Source: JAUSIK01 sp964362915 (GTDB lineage: Archaea > Nanobdellota > Nanobdellia > Pacearchaeales > GW2011-AR1). From it: a DNA stretch of 35,299 nucleotides. The translations under genes and the position numbers were made by a program. The DNA is taken from NCBI GenBank assembly GCA_964362915.1, contig CAYIGH010000008.1, forward strand, positions 1-35,299, written 5' to 3'. Numbering within the stretch: the first letter of the stretch is position 1; every line of letters starts with the position of its first letter. Below, piece by piece: positions 23,180 through 30,992 of this stretch. A model generated the notes under the pieces. That model did no database searches. It saw nothing but the letters and a program-made list of their open reading frames with translations, and was not told the DNA's origin.

Positions 23180-25579
23180 ATGTCAGAAATTACAGAAAAG
23201 CAAAGGCAAGAACTTGAAGAATTAGTTGAATTACTTGGAAGTATACGGGGCAGGCATACTGAGTTAGTGACAGTATATGTTCCTGCAGGATTCAACCTGC
23301 CTATAATAACAAGACAATTAGAAGCGGAAAAATCAACAGCAGCAAATATAAAATCAAAAGCTACAAGAACAGCGGTAGAAGATTCTTTAGAGAGGATTAT
23401 TAGGGAATTAAAAAATTACAAGCAAAATCCAAAAAATGGCTTAGCAATATTCTGCGGCAATATTTCAGAAAAAGAAGGTGTGCAAGATGTTAGACTATGG
23501 ATTTATGAACCTCCAAGGCCCTTAAATGTAAGGCTCTATAGATGTGATCAAATTTTTATCATTGACACCCTAAAAGAAATTCTGGAAGCAAGTGAGAATT
23601 ATGGTCTTCTGGTAATGGACAGACAAGAAGCCACCATAGGTCTTTTGGAAGGAAAACAAATTAAATTTATAAGACATTTAACATCAGGAGTGCCTGGAAA
23701 AGTAAGGGCGGGAGGACAATGTCTATCTCCCGATACTTTGATAATGAAAGATAATGGTGAAATAATAGAAATAAAAGACTCGCATAATCCTCTGGCAGTT
23801 ATCTCGGAGAATTTTAATAAAGAAAGCACGGAAGAAACTCCCATAATGGCTAAATGGGAGAATGAAAAGGACTTATTTAAAGTAATTACTTCGTATCCGA
23901 GGTTTGAAATAAAATCCTCTAAGGATCATTTATTTTTTGTGAGAACGCAAAATGGTATAGAAGAGAAAGCTTTATCTGAAATAAAAGAAGGAGATTATCT
24001 TATTATGCCGGAAAAAGTAAACCTATCAATAACAGAAGAGCAAGAAATAACTTTTACTCCTAAAATTAAACAAGACTGGAATATGAGGAAAGTAAATATT
24101 CCAAAAAGCGTAGATAAATCTTTTGCAAAAATATTGGGCTATTATTTAGGAGATGGAAACTATGAAATTGGTAGAATCGCATTCTCTGAGCAAAGAAAAG
24201 AAGTTGCAGAATTTTATCAAACCCTACTTGACGAATATTTTGGTGTAAAATCTTCAATAAGATTTAGAGAAAATAAAGGGTACTATCAAATAAGAGCAGG
24301 AAGTAGAATTATTGCTCAGCTATTTAAAGAAATATTTAAGGAAAATAATAAGACATTGAATCAAACTATTCCCCCGCTAATATTAAAATCTCCTGACTAC
24401 ATTCTTGCCTCTTTTATTTCGGGATTTTTTGATGCAGAAGGATACGTCTCAGTTTCAAGAATAGCATTAGGGATAAATAATCAAATTTTAGCGAAACAAC
24501 TCCAATTTTCATTGCTTAGACTAGGAATTATTTCATCTATAAATGAATATGATAATAGAAAAAATCCTTATTCCAAAAAAACAAGATATACTTTAGCAAT
24601 TGACGATTTAGAATCACTAAAGAAATTTCAAGAGATAATTAGATTTAGCTCACTAGAAAAGCAAGAAAAAGTTGATAATTTAATAAAAAATAGAAGTAAT
24701 AGAAATAAAGTAAGGCAGATAGTAGCCACTGGAAAAGAGGTTGCTCAAATAATAAGAAATGTGGGTTTAAATACCACGCAATTTAGATGTCCAGACTTCT
24801 TTGCTAATAAAAAGCAAATAAGTAAAGAAATATTTAAAAAAAGAATATTAAATAAAATACAAAATCAAGAATTAAAAAGAAGATTAGAAATGTTCTATTT
24901 GTCAAATCTTATGGCTGTTAAAATAAAGAAAATAGAGCCTATAGGGGCTCAGAAAACAATAGATATAGAAACAAAGAATCACAATTTCTTAGCTAATGGA
25001 TTAGTAGTCCATAATTCTTCTCAGCGTTTTCATCGTATTACAGAAGGACTCGCAAAAGAATTCTTTAGGCGTGTAGCTGAAGAAATGAAAAAAATATTCT
25101 TTGACATGCCCAAACTAAAAGGAATTTTAATAGGCGGACCTATTCCAACAAAAGAAGATTTTCTAAAAGAAGGAGAATTAGTAACCGCATTGAAAAATAA
25201 GGTTATTGCTATAAAAGATCTTGGCTATACTGACGAGCATGGCTTAGAATTATTAGTTGAACAATCTCAGCAAGATATCGCAGAACAAGAATTAATTAAA
25301 GAAAAAAATATTCTGGAAAAATTCTTTGAAACACTTGGAAAGCATAGGGAAAAAGCAGCCTATGGAAAAGAAAAAGTAAAATTGGCCTTAGAAAGAGGAG
25401 CAGTAGAAATTCTTCTTATATCGAAAAAAATGCCAAAAAAAGAAGCAGAAGAATTAGAAAAATCCGCTTTGAATATAGGTTCAGAAGTAATAATAATCTC
25501 AACAGAAAATCAAGATGGGGAACAATTTTATAATCTAACAAAGGGCGTAGGAGCCATCTTAAGATTTGCTTTAGAATAA
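23180..25579 (+). CDS. prf1: Peptide chain release factor aRF1 interrupted by an intein
   Basis: aRF1 reads all three stop codons and triggers peptide release. The host protein is 367 residues in two parts: 1-180 and 613-799. Stop recognition motif NIKS is at 56-59, with the FCGN segment near 91-94. The catalytic GGQ is at 178-180 (KVRAGGQ). Directly after Q180 comes a 432-residue intein (C181 to N612), and the host resumes with SSQRFHRITEGL, the normal continuation of the GGQ loop. Active release factor can only form after splicing. A TTTATTAA box (23151-23157) lies about 25 bases upstream, a leaderless start. Confidence 0.95.
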   Translation: MSEITEKQRQELEELVELLGSIRGRHTELVTVYVPAGFNLPIITRQLEAEKSTAANIKSKATRTAVEDSLERIIRELKNYKQNPKNGLAIFCGNISEKEGVQDVRLWIYEPPRPLNVRLYRCDQIFIIDTLKEILEASENYGLLVMDRQEATIGLLEGKQIKFIRHLTSGVPGKVRAGGQCLSPDTLIMKDNGEIIEIKDSHNPLAVISENFNKESTEETPIMAKWENEKDLFKVITSYPRFEIKSSKDHLFFVRTQNGIEEKALSEIKEGDYLIMPEKVNLSITEEQEITFTPKIKQDWNMRKVNIPKSVDKSFAKILGYYLGDGNYEIGRIAFSEQRKEVAEFYQTLLDEYFGVKSSIRFRENKGYYQIRAGSRIIAQLFKEIFKENNKTLNQTIPPLILKSPDYILASFISGFFDAEGYVSVSRIALGINNQILAKQLQFSLLRLGIISSINEYDNRKNPYSKKTRYTLAIDDLESLKKFQEIIRFSSLEKQEKVDNLIKNRSNRNKVRQIVATGKEVAQIIRNVGLNTTQFRCPDFFANKKQISKEIFKKRILNKIQNQELKRRLEMFYLSNLMAVKIKKIEPIGAQKTIDIETKNHNFLANGLVVHNSSQRFHRITEGLAKEFFRRVAEEMKKIFFDMPKLKGILIGGPIPTKEDFLKEGELVTALKNKVIAIKDLGYTDEHGLELLVEQSQQDIAEQELIKEKNILEKFFETLGKHREKAAYGKEKVKLALERGAVEILLISKKMPKKEAEELEKSALNIGSEVIIISTENQDGEQFYNLTKGVGAILRFALE
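23720..25015 (+). mobile_element. Intein with LAGLIDADG homing endonuclease, in the aRF1 GGQ loop
   Basis: It starts with Cys181 (block A, CLSPDTLI) and ends HN (VVHN), with Ser as the first downstream residue. So splicing would use Cys at the first junction, His-Asn cyclisation, and Ser+1. Block B is the SSKDHLFFV region (about 245-253). Two dodecapeptide endonuclease motifs are seen: LGYYLGDGN (about 321-329) and FISGFFDAEGYV (about 412-423), whose acidic residues look intact. Block F is TIDIETKNHNFLANG. All splicing and endonuclease motifs are present, so it is probably active in both splicing and homing. Confidence 0.93.
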
Positions 25580-25632
25580 AGAATATTTCCCACAATAAAA
25601 ATACTTATAAGCTGATTTTGATAAAAATAACC

Positions 25633-26316
25633 ATGTCAGACCATAAAAGGGGCCTAGAAAGCTTAGTTCTTACATCTTCAATAATTCTAAGCGGATGTAA
25701 TGTAATAGACCGTATTACAGAGGATAAAAAAGAAATTGAACTCAGAAAAGGAGGATATAATCCAGCCCATGTAGACAGTTGTGGTCCAGTTTCATTAAAG
25801 AATCTCTTGGAAAAGTTTGATATATCCATAGAAACGAAAGATATAAGCAAAGATATATTGAAAAATAATGAAATAAGAAATATAACAAGAACAATCTTAG
25901 GATTAATAAATAATGAAGCAATGCGAATAACCTTTCATGAAGAAATAAACAAAATATTAAAAAAATATTTCAATAAAGAAAATTATGAAATAATAATAAA
26001 GACAGGAAATAATAAGGAACTAAAATCAATTCTAAAAAAATCTATGGAGCAGGATAAAAACGGAATAGTTTTAGTTAAAAAAGAAAATAATCCCTTTACC
26101 TATCACTATATAGATTTCCCCAATCTAGTTAATCCTTTAAACTACTACAATGAAAAGACAGTAGTCTGTAAAATATATCTAGTAGAAGAAAAACTAAATA
26201 GTATAGTGGGGCGTTTAATTAAATCATCAAATGACTTCTCTAGATTTTTAGATATGATATATAAAAAGTATTATCATGCCTCTTTCCCTGAATTTTCGCT
26301 ATATCAGGGGAAATAA
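25633..26316 (+). CDS. Lipoprotein with C39-like papain-fold cysteine protease domain
   Basis: From ATG 25633 (TATA-like ACTTATAAGC 26 bases upstream; an earlier TTG is less likely) the 227-residue protein has a hydrophobic stretch ending in a lipobox-like ILSGC (C22). The domain then shows DSCGPVSLKNLLEKF with a candidate nucleophile C50, FTYHYIDF with H158, and NLVNPLNYY with a candidate N/D (N167). This Cys-Gly-Pro, His, Asx-Pro order matches peptidase C39-like proteins. It would be a surface-anchored protease or amidase. The C-terminus is lysine- and aromatic-rich. Family call is by motif only. Confidence 0.6.
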   Translation: MSDHKRGLESLVLTSSIILSGCNVIDRITEDKKEIELRKGGYNPAHVDSCGPVSLKNLLEKFDISIETKDISKDILKNNEIRNITRTILGLINNEAMRITFHEEINKILKKYFNKENYEIIIKTGNNKELKSILKKSMEQDKNGIVLVKKENNPFTYHYIDFPNLVNPLNYYNEKTVVCKIYLVEEKLNSIVGRLIKSSNDFSRFLDMIYKKYYHASFPEFSLYQGK

Positions 26317-26382
26317 GCTTTCGGAAATTTTTCCCTTGATAGATAGGAAAAGAAAGATACGGAAATTAATTTCTTTTCCTAT
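26302..26382. repeat. Two consecutive strong inverted repeats between the lipoprotein gene and mcm
   Basis: The first dyad pairs 26302-26313 with 26330-26341 (12 positions, one G-U) and includes the lipoprotein stop codon. The second is a perfect 13-base dyad, 26343-26355 with 26370-26382. They adjoin without overlap. They may be RNA hairpins ending or protecting the lipoprotein mRNA, or binding sites ahead of the mcm promoter (ATTTAAATA at about 26411). Confidence 0.5.
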
Positions 26383-26438
26383 AATTAAATAAGAAAATAT
26401 AACAATAAACAATTTAAATAACATATATATAGATTTAT

Positions 26439-28451
26439 ATGGATAAAAAAAGAAAAAAAGAAGATTTAGTCTTAGAAGCAAAGAGGTTTTTTAATGCATA
26501 TAAAAAAGAGATAGTAGAAACAGCAAGAGAAGGAGAAAAAGTTGTAAGAATAAAATTTCCTGACCTATCTAGATTTTCACCAGAACTAGCAGATGTTCTA
26601 ATAGACGATCCAGAAGAAACTTTTGAACTTCTAGAAACAGCATTGGAAGAATCAGAGCTAGTGAAAAATCCTAGAATAAGAATCTTAGACCCTCCTCAAA
26701 GTATACATATAAAAATAAGAAATATCAGAGCAAAAAATTTAGATCAGCTAATTTGCGTGGAAGGGATAGTAAAACAAACATCAGATGTAAGACCACAAGT
26801 CGTAAATGCAAGATTTGAATGCCCTAGTTGCGGAGCAATCCTCTCGGTCCTGCAAATTGATAGAAAATTTCGCGAACCGTCAAGATGTTCATGCAACTGG
26901 AAAGGCAACTTTAAACTTCTTTCCAAAGAAATGGTGGATGTTCAAAGATTAGTAGTAGAAGAATCATCTGATTCCCTAGAAGGAGGAGAGCAGCCAAAAA
27001 GACTAAATATTTTTCTAAAAGAAGATCTTGTAGATCCTAAAATAGAAGAACGTACCACTCCAGGAAGCAGAATAAAAATCTATGGAATTCTTAAAGAAGT
27101 TCCTGTTCCAATACAAACTGGCATTTCAACAAGATTTGATATAGCCCTAGAAGCAAATAATCTTATTATAATGGAAGAATCATTTGAAGAGTTGAATATT
27201 TCAGAAGAAGATGAAAAAGAAATAACAGAACTAGCGGCAGATAGCAATGTATTTAAAAGATTAGCTGAAAGCATAGCCCCAAGTATCTACGGATTCGAAA
27301 AAATAAAAGAGGCGGTTCTTCTTCAAATATTTGGAGGAGTAAAAAAAACAAAATCAGATGGAGGATCAACAAGAGGAGATATTCACGTTTTGCTTGTGGG
27401 CGACCCTGGTGTAGCAAAATCAGTGATGTTAAAATTTATTGCGACAGTTGCCCCAAAAGGAAGGTATGTTTCAGGCAAAGCAGCTACAGCGGCAGGACTC
27501 ACAGCAGCAGTAATAAAAGATGAATTTCTCAAAGGATGGTCGCTGGAAGCAGGAGCAATGGTTTTAGCAAACAAAGGGGTTGTTTGTATAGATGAAATAG
27601 AAAAAATGAGTGAGCATGACAGATCAACAATGCACGAGTCAATGGAACAGCAAAGCATAAGTATCTCCAAAGCAAATATCCAGGCGACATTGAAAGCAGA
27701 AACAACTGTCCTCGCCGCAGGAAATCCTAAACTAGGAAGATTTGACCCCTATACTCCCATACCACAGCAAATAGATATATCTCCTGCCTTATTAAGCAGG
27801 TTTGATGTGATCTTCATCATAAGGGACCTACCAAACAAAGTACAGGACGAAGCAATAGCGTCTCATGTATTAGAAGAGCACAAACAAGAAGTCATAAGAG
27901 ATGTAGTACCTCATAAATTAATGCGAAAATACATCGCATACGCAAAACAAAAAATAAAACCAAAACTAACTGAAGAAGCGATAGAAACAATTAAAAACTT
28001 CTATGTGAAATTAAGAAATCAGTCTACAAAATCAGAATCAGATATAAAGCCAATTCCAATAACAGCGCGCCAATTAGAAGGAATTGTTAGATTGGCAGAA
28101 GCTCATGCAAAAATGCATTTAAGAAAAAAAGTAACAGCTAAAGACGCAAAAATAGCTATAGAATTATTAAAAACGTCATTGTCTCAAGTAGGTTATGATG
28201 AAGAAGCCCAAATCTTTGATATAGATAGAATCACAACAGGCATAACATCATCAAAAAGAGGGAAAATTATTCTTGTTAAGGAGGCCATCTCTCAACTAGA
28301 ATCCAAACTAGGGAAATTAATTCCACTAGAAGAAATTAAAAAGGCATTAGAAAACAAAATATCAGAAACTGAATTAGAAGAAGCCATAGATCAATTATCA
28401 AAAATAGGCGACATATTCAAACCCAAACATGGATTTATACAAAAAATCTAA
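26439..28451 (+). CDS. mcm: Replicative DNA helicase MCM
   Basis: MCM hexamers unwind DNA at archaeal replication forks. The 670-residue protein has an N-terminal oligomerisation domain with an OB fold and zinc site (FECPSCGAI and RCSC, about 127-154). The AAA+ core has Walker A GDPGVAKS (321-328), Walker B VVCIDEIEKM (D385, E386) and the arginine finger LLSRFD (R454). A C-terminal winged helix follows (KLIPLEEIKKALENKISETELEEA). No intein is present, although mcm is a common intein host. Normal length. The last bases overlap the convergent gene at 28448 by four. Confidence 0.95.
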   Translation: MDKKRKKEDLVLEAKRFFNAYKKEIVETAREGEKVVRIKFPDLSRFSPELADVLIDDPEETFELLETALEESELVKNPRIRILDPPQSIHIKIRNIRAKNLDQLICVEGIVKQTSDVRPQVVNARFECPSCGAILSVLQIDRKFREPSRCSCNWKGNFKLLSKEMVDVQRLVVEESSDSLEGGEQPKRLNIFLKEDLVDPKIEERTTPGSRIKIYGILKEVPVPIQTGISTRFDIALEANNLIIMEESFEELNISEEDEKEITELAADSNVFKRLAESIAPSIYGFEKIKEAVLLQIFGGVKKTKSDGGSTRGDIHVLLVGDPGVAKSVMLKFIATVAPKGRYVSGKAATAAGLTAAVIKDEFLKGWSLEAGAMVLANKGVVCIDEIEKMSEHDRSTMHESMEQQSISISKANIQATLKAETTVLAAGNPKLGRFDPYTPIPQQIDISPALLSRFDVIFIIRDLPNKVQDEAIASHVLEEHKQEVIRDVVPHKLMRKYIAYAKQKIKPKLTEEAIETIKNFYVKLRNQSTKSESDIKPIPITARQLEGIVRLAEAHAKMHLRKKVTAKDAKIAIELLKTSLSQVGYDEEAQIFDIDRITTGITSSKRGKIILVKEAISQLESKLGKLIPLEEIKKALENKISETELEEAIDQLSKIGDIFKPKHGFIQKI

Positions 28452-28771
28452 GCTGCCTTCTTTCCGACTGCATTAGAATAAACCCTACCATAACTAATTC
28501 TCCCATGATCCTTTTGATTATAATTGCTTCTTCCTATATTTGTAGAATAACTATTTCTCGCGCCGCTATAAACCAATCTCCCTAAAAATACATGAGAATA
28601 TCCTAATGTGCCGGGAGTATATCTAACCTTCGGGCCCAAAGCTTCTAATTGCTCTTTGGTTTTATATTTATCCCTGTATTTTAATTCCTCTTCGTCTTCT
28701 TCCTTAATAAGATAGGGATTTCTCTTTCTAACAAAGCCCCTATATTTCTTTATATTAGCATAATTTCTCAT
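28448..28771 (-). CDS. Small basic protein of unknown function
   Basis: The 107-residue product from the ATG at 28771 starts MRNYANIKKYRGFVRKRNPY and is rich in R, K, Y and N. A GYSHVFLGRLVYSG segment follows. It could be a nucleic-acid-binding or ribosome-associated protein. A longer frame from TTG 28849 runs into the terminal repeat of the adjacent transposon, and TTATATAAA at 28792-28800 lies 25 bases before ATG 28771. So the shorter start is right and the gene keeps its promoter despite the insertion. Confidence 0.55.
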   Translation of the reverse strand: MRNYANIKKYRGFVRKRNPYLIKEEDEEELKYRDKYKTKEQLEALGPKVRYTPGTLGYSHVFLGRLVYSGARNSYSTNIGRSNYNQKDHGRISYGRVYSNAVGKKAA

Positions 28772-28791
28772 AAATATCAATATAAGCATCC

Positions 28792-28800
28792 TTATATAAA
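28792..28800 (-). promoter_or_regulatory. TATA box of the small basic protein gene
   Basis: TTTATATAA on the minus strand, 25 bases from ATG 28771. The transposon's flanking repeat begins only five bases further upstream, so the insertion spared the core promoter but replaced everything upstream of it. Confidence 0.55.
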
Positions 28801-28804
28801 TATA

Positions 28805-28814
28805 ACGTTCACCA
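28805..28814 (+). repeat. Left flanking direct repeat (target-site duplication)
   Basis: ACGTTCACCA here is repeated identically at 30993-31002, just outside the other terminal inverted repeat. This is the expected scar of transposition. Confidence 0.7.
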
Positions 28815-28816
28815 TG

Positions 28817-28836
28817 TATTGTTAACTTAACGGGTG
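28817..28836 (+). repeat. Left terminal inverted repeat
   Basis: TATTGTTAACTTAACGGGTG. It matches the reverse complement of 30972-30991 at 19 of 20 positions (T/A difference at position 12). Confidence 0.8.
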
Positions 28837-28855
28837 TTGAGAACATCAAAAAATT

Positions 28856-29008
28856 TTAAGTTTTTCTTTTCTTTCTTGGTTCTTTATCCCACCTTGCAGA
28901 TTTACATTTAGGACAAATTAAAGGCTTTTGTTTTTGAGAACGAGGTAACCATTCATTACCGCAATTGTTACATTTATATCCTTTTACTTTAACTTCTATT
29001 TCAGGCAT
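28856..29008 (-). CDS. Small zinc-ribbon protein carried by the transposon
   Basis: The 50-residue product opens MPEIEVKVKGYKCNNCGNEW. A second cysteine pair, ICPKCKSARWD, and a basic tail (KEPRKKRKT) follow. Two CxxC pairs about 20 residues apart make a zinc ribbon. Similar KGYKCxxCGxEW/PRxCPKCxSxxW proteins are common in archaea and probably bind nucleic acid. A TTTATAAA box at 29030-29037 is centred about 26 bases from this ATG, favouring it over an in-frame ATG at 29023. Transcribed divergently from the transposase, so it may regulate or assist transposition. Confidence 0.75.
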   Translation of the reverse strand: MPEIEVKVKGYKCNNCGNEWLPRSQKQKPLICPKCKSARWDKEPRKKRKT

Positions 29009-29039
29009 ATTTATCTTAATCATTTGTACTTTATAAATC

Positions 29040-29072
29040 TTACTATTATTAGTTATATTTTAATAGTAGTAA
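29040..29072. promoter_or_regulatory. Dyad 1 in the transposon divergent promoter
   Basis: TTACTATTATT (29040-29050) is matched by AATAGTAGTAA (29062-29072), 10 of 11 positions. It lies between the TATA boxes of the zinc-ribbon gene and the transposase. Its TAGTAGTAA core (29064-29072) recurs at 30898-30906, just upstream of the promoter of the repeat-protein gene. Confidence 0.4.
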
Positions 29073-29099
29073 TATATAACAGAAAGGTTTATATATTAG

Positions 29100-29133
29100 T
29101 ATTACTATATTATTCTAACTGAATATAGTAATA
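29100..29133. promoter_or_regulatory. Perfect 12-base dyad at the transposase start
   Basis: TATTACTATATT (29100-29111) and AATATAGTAATA (29122-29133) flank a 10-base spacer. The dyad ends two bases before the transposase ATG (29136) and spans the start site predicted from a TTTATATA box at about 29089. Likely an operator or a translation-blocking hairpin limiting transposase. Confidence 0.55.
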
Positions 29134-29135
29134 AA

Positions 29136-30056
29136 ATGGGAAACAAAATAAGCTGTCCAGATTGTAAAAACAAAAATATTAAGAAAGACGGAGTAAGAAA
29201 AACAGAAAATAGGGGCAACATTCAGAGATTTAAATGTAGAGACTGCTCTTATAGATTTACTCTTGACGATGGATTTTATAGAATGAGAAATACACCTCAA
29301 AAGATAACCCGGTCAATAGACTTATTTTATAGAGGCGTTTCAACAAGAAAAGTCCAAGAACATTTAGCCGTTTTTCATCCTTATAATGCTTCTAATGTTT
29401 CTGTCTATAAATGGGTTATAAAATATGCAAAGATGATAAGTAAATTCACAAATAAGTTAAAATTAAATGTTGGCAATGAGGCACAAATTGATGAAGTAGA
29501 ATTTCATAGAAGGCAACATCATAAAAAGAGAATGAAAGGTGTTGATAAGAACTTCTTTATTGATAGCATTGATCCAGATACTAAGTTTATGCTGGCTTCT
29601 GAATATGCAAAAACAAGAAACAGACGAGATATTAAGGCAGTAACTACGAGAATAAAGGAAAGAACAGGTGAACAAATAAAAATAGCTACAACTGACGGAT
29701 GGAATGCTTACATCAAAACCATAAAATCAGTTTTTGGCTATAACAACAAGTTAGGTAGATACAATGTATTTCATAATAGGGTAATAGTTTCAGAAAAAGA
29801 CGAAGTTTTTAATTATCCTATTGAGAGATTGCATAACAGCGTGAGAGCAAGAACAAAAACCATGCGAGGTTTTCATGGTTCTATTCACTCTGCTAACGCT
29901 ATAATGAAGGGTTACGAAATTTATTATAATTTCATTACTAAACATCAAGCTATAAAATGTTGTCCTTATGAATTGGCTATGCCTGAATTTAAAGAAGAAT
30001 TGAAAGATATAAAAAATAAATGGTTAGCATTAATTTACAAAAGTAAAGGAATATGA
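29136..30056 (+). CDS. IS6-like DDE transposase with N-terminal zinc finger
   Basis: The 306-residue protein starts with a zinc-binding domain (CPDCKNKN and CRDCSYRF). A helix-turn-helix region follows (ITRSIDLFYRGVSTRKVQEHL, VYKWVIKYAK). The RNase H-fold catalytic domain has the three acids AQIDEVEF (D), TTDGWNAY (D) and NYPIERLHNSVRART (E), followed by MRGFHGSIHSANAIMKGYEIYYNF. That order and the E-R-x-H/N block near the end resemble the IS6/IS240 group. The gene looks intact. It stops three bases before the convergent repeat-protein gene. Confidence 0.8.
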   Translation: MGNKISCPDCKNKNIKKDGVRKTENRGNIQRFKCRDCSYRFTLDDGFYRMRNTPQKITRSIDLFYRGVSTRKVQEHLAVFHPYNASNVSVYKWVIKYAKMISKFTNKLKLNVGNEAQIDEVEFHRRQHHKKRMKGVDKNFFIDSIDPDTKFMLASEYAKTRNRRDIKAVTTRIKERTGEQIKIATTDGWNAYIKTIKSVFGYNNKLGRYNVFHNRVIVSEKDEVFNYPIERLHNSVRARTKTMRGFHGSIHSANAIMKGYEIYYNFITKHQAIKCCPYELAMPEFKEELKDIKNKWLALIYKSKGI

Positions 30057-30059
30057 CAT

Positions 30060-30847
30060 TTATTCTTTAATTAAATCATCTAGGCTATTTGTTTTTCTTG
30101 AGCTATTGGGGTTTATTATTTCTAATAGTTTTTCTAATTTTTCTCCCTTTGGCATAGATTTTCCTTGGATATATAATGAAACTGCTTGTCTAGAAACTCC
30201 TAATTTTTCGGCTAACAATGATTGGGTTTGCCCTAACTCTTTTAATCCTTTTTTAACCAAATCACTAAATTCTATATTTCTCTTTTGATTTACTCTCTGT
30301 CTTGCATTATAATCATATAATTCAGTTAAAGACTCAAATGGCTTTCCTGTATCTGGATTAGTTCTCTGTCTTGCATTATAATCATATAATTCAGTTAAAG
30401 ACTCAAATGGCTTTCCTNNNNNNNNNNNNNNNNNNNNNNNNNNNNNNNNNNNNNNNNNNNNNNNNNNNNNNNNNNNNNNNNNNNNNNNNNNNNNNNNNNN
30501 NNNNNNNNNNNNNNNNNGTATCTGGATTTGTTCTCTGTCTTGCTCTATAATCCTCATNNNNNNNNNNNNNNNNNNNNNNNNNNNNNNNNNNNNNNNNNNN
30601 NNNNNNNNNNNNNNNNNNNNNNNNNNNNNNNNNNNNNNNNNNNNNNNNNNNNNNNNNAATCCTCATACTCTGCTCTAGATTCAAATGGCTTTCCTGTATC
30701 TGGATTTGTTCTGTGTCTTACTACTGTTAATCCATAAACTGAACTATAAGAAACGCCAGCTTGCCTAGCTATACCTATTATAGACATTCCCTTAGAGTAT
30801 AACTTCTCAATCTTTTCTCTTGTTTTTTCTGATAATTTTCTTGTCAT
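30060..30847 (-). CDS. Two-HTH protein with 23-residue tandem repeats (interrupted by assembly gaps)
   Basis: The N-terminus (MTRKLSEKTREKIEKLYSKG, IIGIARQAGVSYSSVYG) is a resolvase/invertase-type helix-turn-helix. The C-terminus (SDLVKKGLKELGQTQSLLAE, VSRQAVSLYIQGKSMP) is an XRE-type helix-turn-helix. Between them lie repeats built on RQRTNPDTGKPFES, period 23 residues (69 bases). At least four are visible, in two forms (EYEDYRA and LYDYNA ends). Two runs of exactly 100 N break the repeat tract, so repeat number and frame across the gaps are unknown. All visible pieces are in repeat register and I read them as one gene. A TATA-like CTTTAAAAA lies 26 bases upstream of ATG 30847. Confidence 0.65.
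30294..30417. repeat. 69-base tandem repeat inside the two-HTH gene
   Basis: Bases 30294-30348 and 30363-30417 are identical over 55 positions at a period of 69. Further, less perfect copies are visible at 30518-30557 and 30658-30720. Near-identity of the copies explains the assembly gaps at 30418-30517 and 30558-30657. Confidence 0.85.
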
Positions 30848-30971
30848 AAAATATTAAAAATAGGTGTATTTTTAAAGTTTTCCATTTAATAATTATTTAG
30901 TAGTAAAAATAATTAAATCTTTCTTTATTATAGAACATTTGAAATTTGCTATGAATTATGTTCCTTTTTAG

Positions 30972-30991
30972 CACCCGTTTAGTTAACAATA
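30972..30991 (-). repeat. Right terminal inverted repeat
   Basis: Read on the minus strand, TATTGTTAACTAAACGGGTG. It pairs with the left end at 28817-28836. The 120 bases between it and the two-HTH gene are AT-rich with an imperfect dyad around 30890-30915 and no gene. Confidence 0.8.
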
Positions 30992-30992
30992 T

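Larger units (their letters stand above)
28817..30991. mobile_element. Transposon with IS6-like transposase and two passenger genes
   Basis: The element is bounded by 20-base terminal inverted repeats (28817-28836 and 30972-30991, one mismatch) and 10-base direct repeats. It holds a 50-residue zinc-ribbon gene (leftward), the transposase (rightward) and a repeat-containing helix-turn-helix gene (leftward), plus a divergent promoter region with two dyads. It is about 2.18 kb as drawn, but two 100-N gaps hide its true length. It inserted between the divergent promoters of the basic protein gene and the RPA-like gene. One to two unassigned bases lie between repeats and ends. Confidence 0.75.

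Noticed and set aside
26439..28451. Intein in mcm (a frequent host)
   Set aside because: The AAA+ core is uninterrupted and of normal length.
28772..28849. N-terminal extension of the small basic protein into the transposon end
   Set aside because: It needs a TTG start, runs through the flanking repeat and inverted end, and a TATA box fits ATG 28771.
30294..30417. CRISPR-like array
   Set aside because: The repeats are contiguous, in frame and coding, with no spacers; no cas genes nearby.
30418..30657. Runs of undefined residues in the two-HTH gene, at first sight a low-complexity domain
   Set aside because: They are two runs of exactly 100 N, i.e. assembly gaps placed inside a near-identical repeat tract.
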